Of a DNA stretch of 64,000 bases, positions 61,118 to 64,000 are shown piece by piece. A model generated the notes under the pieces. The model did not search any database. It worked only from the letters and a program-made list of their open reading frames with translations, and was not told the origin of the DNA. This DNA is from Oceanitalea sp047302425 (lineage in GTDB: Bacteria > Actinomycetota > Actinomycetes > Actinomycetales > Actinomycetaceae). Position 1 is the first letter of the stretch; every line of letters begins with the position of its first letter. The translations under genes were made by a program, and so were the position numbers. The stretch lies in the NCBI RefSeq assembly GCF_047302425.1, contig NZ_CP154855.1, positions 434,001 through 498,000 of the forward strand. The letters are read 5' to 3'.

Positions 61118-61750
61118 ATGAGCCAGGACCACGGCACCCTCCCGTCGCTCGACGTGCTCGTCGAGCGGGCGCGGGCACTCACCCGCGGCCCACGGCGGAT
61201 CCTCGGCATCGCGGGGCCACCGGGCGCCGGCAAGTCCACCCTCACCGGCGTCGTCGTCGCCGCCCTCGCCCCGGACGCCGTGCTCGTCCCGATGGACGGC
61301 TTCCACCTGGCCGACGCCGAGCTCGAGCGGCTGGGCCGCCGTGACCGCAAGGGCGCCCCAGACACCTTCGACGCCGCCGGCTACGTCGCCCTGCTGCGGC
61401 GGCTGCGGGAGGTGCCCGAGGAGACCGTCTACGCCCCGCTCTTCGACCGCCACCTCGAGGCGGCCGTCGCCGGTGCGGTGCCCGTGCACCCGCGGACGCC
61501 GCTCGTCGTCACGGAGGGCAACTACCTCCTGCTCGACGAGGAGCCGTGGCTGCGGGTGCGGGAGCTGCTCGACGAGGTCTGGTTCGTCGACGTCGACGAC
61601 GAGCTGCGCGTGGAGCGCCTCGTCCGCCGCCACGTCGAGCACGGGCGGACGCCGGCGCAGGCCCGGGAGTGGGTGCTGCGCTCGGACGAGGCCAACGCGC
61701 GGCTGGTGGCGCGGACGCGGGACCGCGCCGATCTCGTCGTCCGGCTCTGA
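61118..61750 (+). CDS. P-loop nucleoside/sugar kinase-like protein
   Basis: A 210-residue kinase of the uridine kinase/pantothenate kinase-like superfamily (YggC/FrcK group). Walker A is GIAGPPGAGKST (about 30-41), and a DGFHLADAEL motif (about 65-74) and a VVTEGNYLLLDEEPW motif (near 130) are typical. Substrate is not clear; phosphorylation of a sugar or nucleoside is expected. It starts 23 bp after the FAD gene and may be in the same transcript. Confidence 0.88.
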   Translation: MSQDHGTLPSLDVLVERARALTRGPRRILGIAGPPGAGKSTLTGVVVAALAPDAVLVPMDGFHLADAELERLGRRDRKGAPDTFDAAGYVALLRRLREVPEETVYAPLFDRHLEAAVAGAVPVHPRTPLVVTEGNYLLLDEEPWLRVRELLDEVWFVDVDDELRVERLVRRHVEHGRTPAQAREWVLRSDEANARLVARTRDRADLVVRL

Positions 61751-61793
61751 CCGGCTGCTTGTGCCCGCTGCGGGCGCGGGCTAGACAGGAGGC

Positions 61794-62882
61794 ATGACCC
61801 TCGTCACGCGCCGCCTCCTCGGTCCCGGCCCCACCAACCTCTACCCCGAGGCGACGGCGGGGCTCGCGGCCCCGCTGCTCGGACACCTCGACCCCGAGTT
61901 CATCCGCCTCATGGACGAGACCTGCGCGATGCTGCGGGAGGTCTGGCAGACCGGCAACGCCCGCACGCTGCCGCTGTCGGCCACCGGCTCGGCCGGGATG
62001 GAGGCCGCCTTCGTCAACACGGTGGGCGAGGGCGACGTCGTCGTCGTCGCCGTCAACGGCCTCTTCGGTGAGCGGATGTGCGAGGTGGCGCGGCGCTGCG
62101 GCGCCGAGGTGGTCCGCGTGGAGCACGAGTGGGGGCAGCCGGTGGACGCCGAGCGGGTCGCCGCCGCGCACCCGTCTCCGAAGGTGATCGCGATGGTCCA
62201 CGCGGAGACGTCCACGGGCGTGCGCTCCGACGTCGCCGCGCTGGGCCGGCTCAAGGGGGAGGCGCTCCTCCTCGTCGACGCCGTCACCTCCATCGGCGGG
62301 ATCGAGCTGCGTGCCGACGAGTGGGGCGTCGACATCGGCTATGCCGGTACGCAGAAGTGCCTGGGCGTGCCGCCGGGCCTGGCGCCCTTCACGATCAGCG
62401 ACCGGGCCTTCGCGCGGCGGGTCGAGACGCCGCGGTCCTGGTACCTCGACCTCGGCCTGCTCGGCGGGTACGTCGGCGGCACGACCGGCGGGTCGCGCAC
62501 CTACCACCACACCGCGCCGACGGCGATGGTCGCGAGCCTGCACGGCGGGCTGCGGCGGATCCTCGACGAGGGGCTCGAGGCGGTGTGGGCCCGGCACGAG
62601 CGCGCGGGGCGGCGCCTGCAGGACGGGCTGCAGGAGATGGGCCTGGAGCTCTTCGCCGCCGAAGGGCACCGGTTGCCCGAGCTCACCTCCGTCGTCGTCC
62701 CCGACGGTGTGGACGCCGCCGCGGTGCGCGGTGAGCTGCTCGAGCGGTACGGGATCGAGATCGGCGCGGGTGTGGGCAGGTACGCGGACACCGTGTGGCG
62801 CATCGGGCTCATGGGCCCCAACGCCGACGACGACGCCGTCGCCCTCGTCCTCGCCGCCCTGCGGGACGTGCTGCGCCGCTGA
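61794..62882 (+). CDS. Alanine-glyoxylate / serine-pyruvate aminotransferase-like PLP enzyme
   Basis: A 362-residue class V PLP-dependent aminotransferase. The N-terminus is LLGPGPTNLYPEATAGLAAP, the PLP aspartate is in LLLVDAVTSIGG, and the Schiff-base Lys is in YAGTQKCLGVPPG (about 187). The C-terminal RIGLMGPNAD with the carboxylate-binding Arg is conserved. It is expected to transfer amino groups between glyoxylate or pyruvate and alanine or serine. It starts 43 bp after the kinase gene. Confidence 0.92.
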   Translation: MTLVTRRLLGPGPTNLYPEATAGLAAPLLGHLDPEFIRLMDETCAMLREVWQTGNARTLPLSATGSAGMEAAFVNTVGEGDVVVVAVNGLFGERMCEVARRCGAEVVRVEHEWGQPVDAERVAAAHPSPKVIAMVHAETSTGVRSDVAALGRLKGEALLLVDAVTSIGGIELRADEWGVDIGYAGTQKCLGVPPGLAPFTISDRAFARRVETPRSWYLDLGLLGGYVGGTTGGSRTYHHTAPTAMVASLHGGLRRILDEGLEAVWARHERAGRRLQDGLQEMGLELFAAEGHRLPELTSVVVPDGVDAAAVRGELLERYGIEIGAGVGRYADTVWRIGLMGPNADDDAVALVLAALRDVLRR

Positions 62883-62897
62883 CCGCACGCCGTGCGG
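62883..62897 (+). terminator. Short GC-rich hairpin after the aminotransferase
   Basis: CCGCACGCCGTGCGG begins immediately after the stop codon and can form a 6-bp stem with a 3-nt loop. There is no T-run. It may act as a weak terminator before the next gene 43 bp downstream. Confidence 0.35.
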
Positions 62898-62939
62898 AGC
62901 GGATGCGAGCGGCGGCGATCTCGGTTCGAATGGGACGGG

Positions 62940-64000
62940 ATGAGCACCCCACTTGAGCAGTACGCCCTCCTCTCCGACCTCCGCACCGGCCCGCTCGTGT
63001 CGCGCGACGGGAGCATCGACTGGCTGTGCCTGCCGCGTTTCGACTCCCCGGCCGTGTTCTGCGCGCTCCTGGGCGACGAGGACGACGGCCGGTGGCTGCT
63101 GCGCGCCGTCGACGGCGAGGTCGTCGAGCGGCGCTACCTCCCGCAGACCTTCGTCCTCGAGACGACGTGGCGCACCCCCACCGGGCGCGTCCGCGTGACC
63201 GACTTCCTCCCGCCGAGCACCGTTCAGGGCGACCTCGTGCGGCGGGTGGAGTGCCTCGAGGGCGAGGTGGAGGTCGAGCACGACCTGCGGCTGCGCTTCG
63301 ACTACGCACGCTCGACCCCGTGGACGCGGCGGATCGAGCGGGAGGACGGTGAGGCGGCACTGCTCTCGCTCGCGGGCCCGGACGGCATCCTCATCACCGG
63401 TCCGCTGCTCCACTGGCCCGACGGCGCCGAGGAGCAGGACGAGGCCGGCTCCGCGCAGCCCGGCGCCCACGGGGACGGCGAGCAGGAGGGCAGGCGCGCG
63501 CCTCGTCTCGTGGGCACCTTCGCGCCGCGCGAGGGGGAGTCGCTCGACTGGGACCTCACCTGGTTCCCCTCCTACGAGGACCCGCCGGAGCCGCCGGACG
63601 CCGACCAGGCGCTCGCCGAGGCCGTGGAGTTCTGGACCGACTGGGCCTCCCAGCTCGAGGTGCACACGGACCATACGCAGATCGTCATCCGCTCCCTCCT
63701 CGTGCTCCGCGCCCTCACCCACCTCGACACCGGTGGCATCGTCGCCGCACCCACGGCGTCGCTGCCGGAGGACTTCGGCGGGGTGCGGAACTGGGACTAC
63801 CGGTACACCTGGCTGCGCGACGCGGCCTTCACCATCGAGGTGGCGATCGCGCACGGGCTCACCAAGGGCGCCTCGCTGTGGCGCGACTGGCTGCTGCGCG
63901 CCGTCGCCGGCGACGCCGACGACATCAAGATCATGTACGGGCTGGCGGGTGAGCGGGAGCTCACCGAGCTCGAGCTCGACCACCTCGCCGGCTACGAGGA
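62940..64000 (+). CDS. Glycoside hydrolase family 15 (trehalase/glucosidase-like), 3' end cut by window edge
   Basis: The first about 353 residues of a GH15 protein (typically about 600). The family opening YALLSDLRTGPLVSRDGSIDWLCLPRFDS (residues about 8-36) is intact, and the catalytic-domain segment RNWDYRYTWLRDAAFTIEVA (about 283-302) is present; the catalytic Glu pair would follow beyond the edge. A Gln/Glu/Ala-rich acidic insertion (about 163-185) is unusual. In actinobacteria such proteins include trehalases, which would complement the GH65 pathway. The ATG at 62940 follows GGACGG. Confidence 0.9.
   Translation, partial: MSTPLEQYALLSDLRTGPLVSRDGSIDWLCLPRFDSPAVFCALLGDEDDGRWLLRAVDGEVVERRYLPQTFVLETTWRTPTGRVRVTDFLPPSTVQGDLVRRVECLEGEVEVEHDLRLRFDYARSTPWTRRIEREDGEAALLSLAGPDGILITGPLLHWPDGAEEQDEAGSAQPGAHGDGEQEGRRAPRLVGTFAPREGESLDWDLTWFPSYEDPPEPPDADQALAEAVEFWTDWASQLEVHTDHTQIVIRSLLVLRALTHLDTGGIVAAPTASLPEDFGGVRNWDYRYTWLRDAAFTIEVAIAHGLTKGASLWRDWLLRAVAGDADDIKIMYGLAGERELTELELDHLAGYE

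Noticed and set aside
61509..63983. Long minus-strand open frame of over 800 codons opposite the kinase, aminotransferase and GH15 genes
   Set aside because: The plus-strand genes have full catalytic motifs; the antisense translation has only high-GC bias composition.

Overview
The window is very GC-rich, gene-dense DNA with many GTG starts, ATGA/GTGA/TGATG stop-start overlaps and actinobacterial marker families: DUF4235, DUF3618, a DUF2993/LmeA-type protein, UdgX, a CopD-CtaG fusion, a fused MrpA/MrpB antiporter subunit and a srs-like type III polyketide cluster. This fits a chromosomal segment of an Actinomycetota, probably order Micrococcales; no rRNA or taxon-specific marker allows a closer call. 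No prophage, insertion sequence, transposase, CRISPR array or plasmid replication gene was seen.

Layout. 0-4.3 kb: end of purB, a low-molecular-weight tyrosine phosphatase, a WXG100-like protein coupled to an alpha/beta-hydrolase, and a small YvlD-type membrane protein. 4.3-9.3 kb: an aromatic/histidinol-phosphate aminotransferase, an 18-bp tandem repeat, a palindrome-rich promoter region, then the E1-alpha, E1-beta and E2 genes of a branched-chain 2-oxoacid dehydrogenase. 9.3-12.6 kb: PP2C phosphatase and S9 peptidase. 12.7-15.9 kb: gntP-idnO-idnD gluconate/idonate operon. 16-21 kb: coiled-coil protein, HAD phosphatase, UdgX, LmeA-like protein and CopD-CtaG. 21.2-26.5 kb: MoxR/DUF58/VWA/VWA/TPR operon. 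26.5-31.8 kb: FAD oxidoreductase, aroD, membrane protein, NUDIX hydrolase with a repeat-encoded N-terminus, M50-like protein and two MarR regulators. 31.9-35.6 kb: tRNA-Gly(CCC), dcd, an unknown gene, and a three-gene envelope/stress operon.

36-42.6 kb is a complete mrpA(B)CDEFG cation/proton antiporter operon. 43-46.8 kb is thiBPQ behind a TPP riboswitch. 46.8-52.7 kb holds a membrane protein, an unusual P450, a beta-phosphoglucomutase/GH65 phosphorylase pair, a YbaK deacylase and a flavin-fold protein. 52.7-55.4 kb is a TrpXYZ-like ABC transporter. 55.5-57.7 kb has an aldo/keto reductase, a flavodoxin and a DinB protein. 57.7-61.1 kb is a compact UbiA / type III PKS / ICMT-like methyltransferase / FAD-monooxygenase locus, probably making a phenolic lipid or prenylated quinone-like product. 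The window closes with a P-loop kinase, a PLP aminotransferase and the 5' part of a GH15 trehalase/glucosidase.

The observations most worth a second look are an 18-bp repeat family present once between genes and once in frame inside a NUDIX gene, two long intergenic palindromes, the type III PKS locus, the covalent-type uracil glycosylase, a P450 lacking the usual oxygen-activation residues, and a Shine-Dalgarno-sequestering hairpin behind the TPP aptamer. Nothing here can be declared a wholly new system from sequence alone; the repeat family is the feature least explained by known genes.
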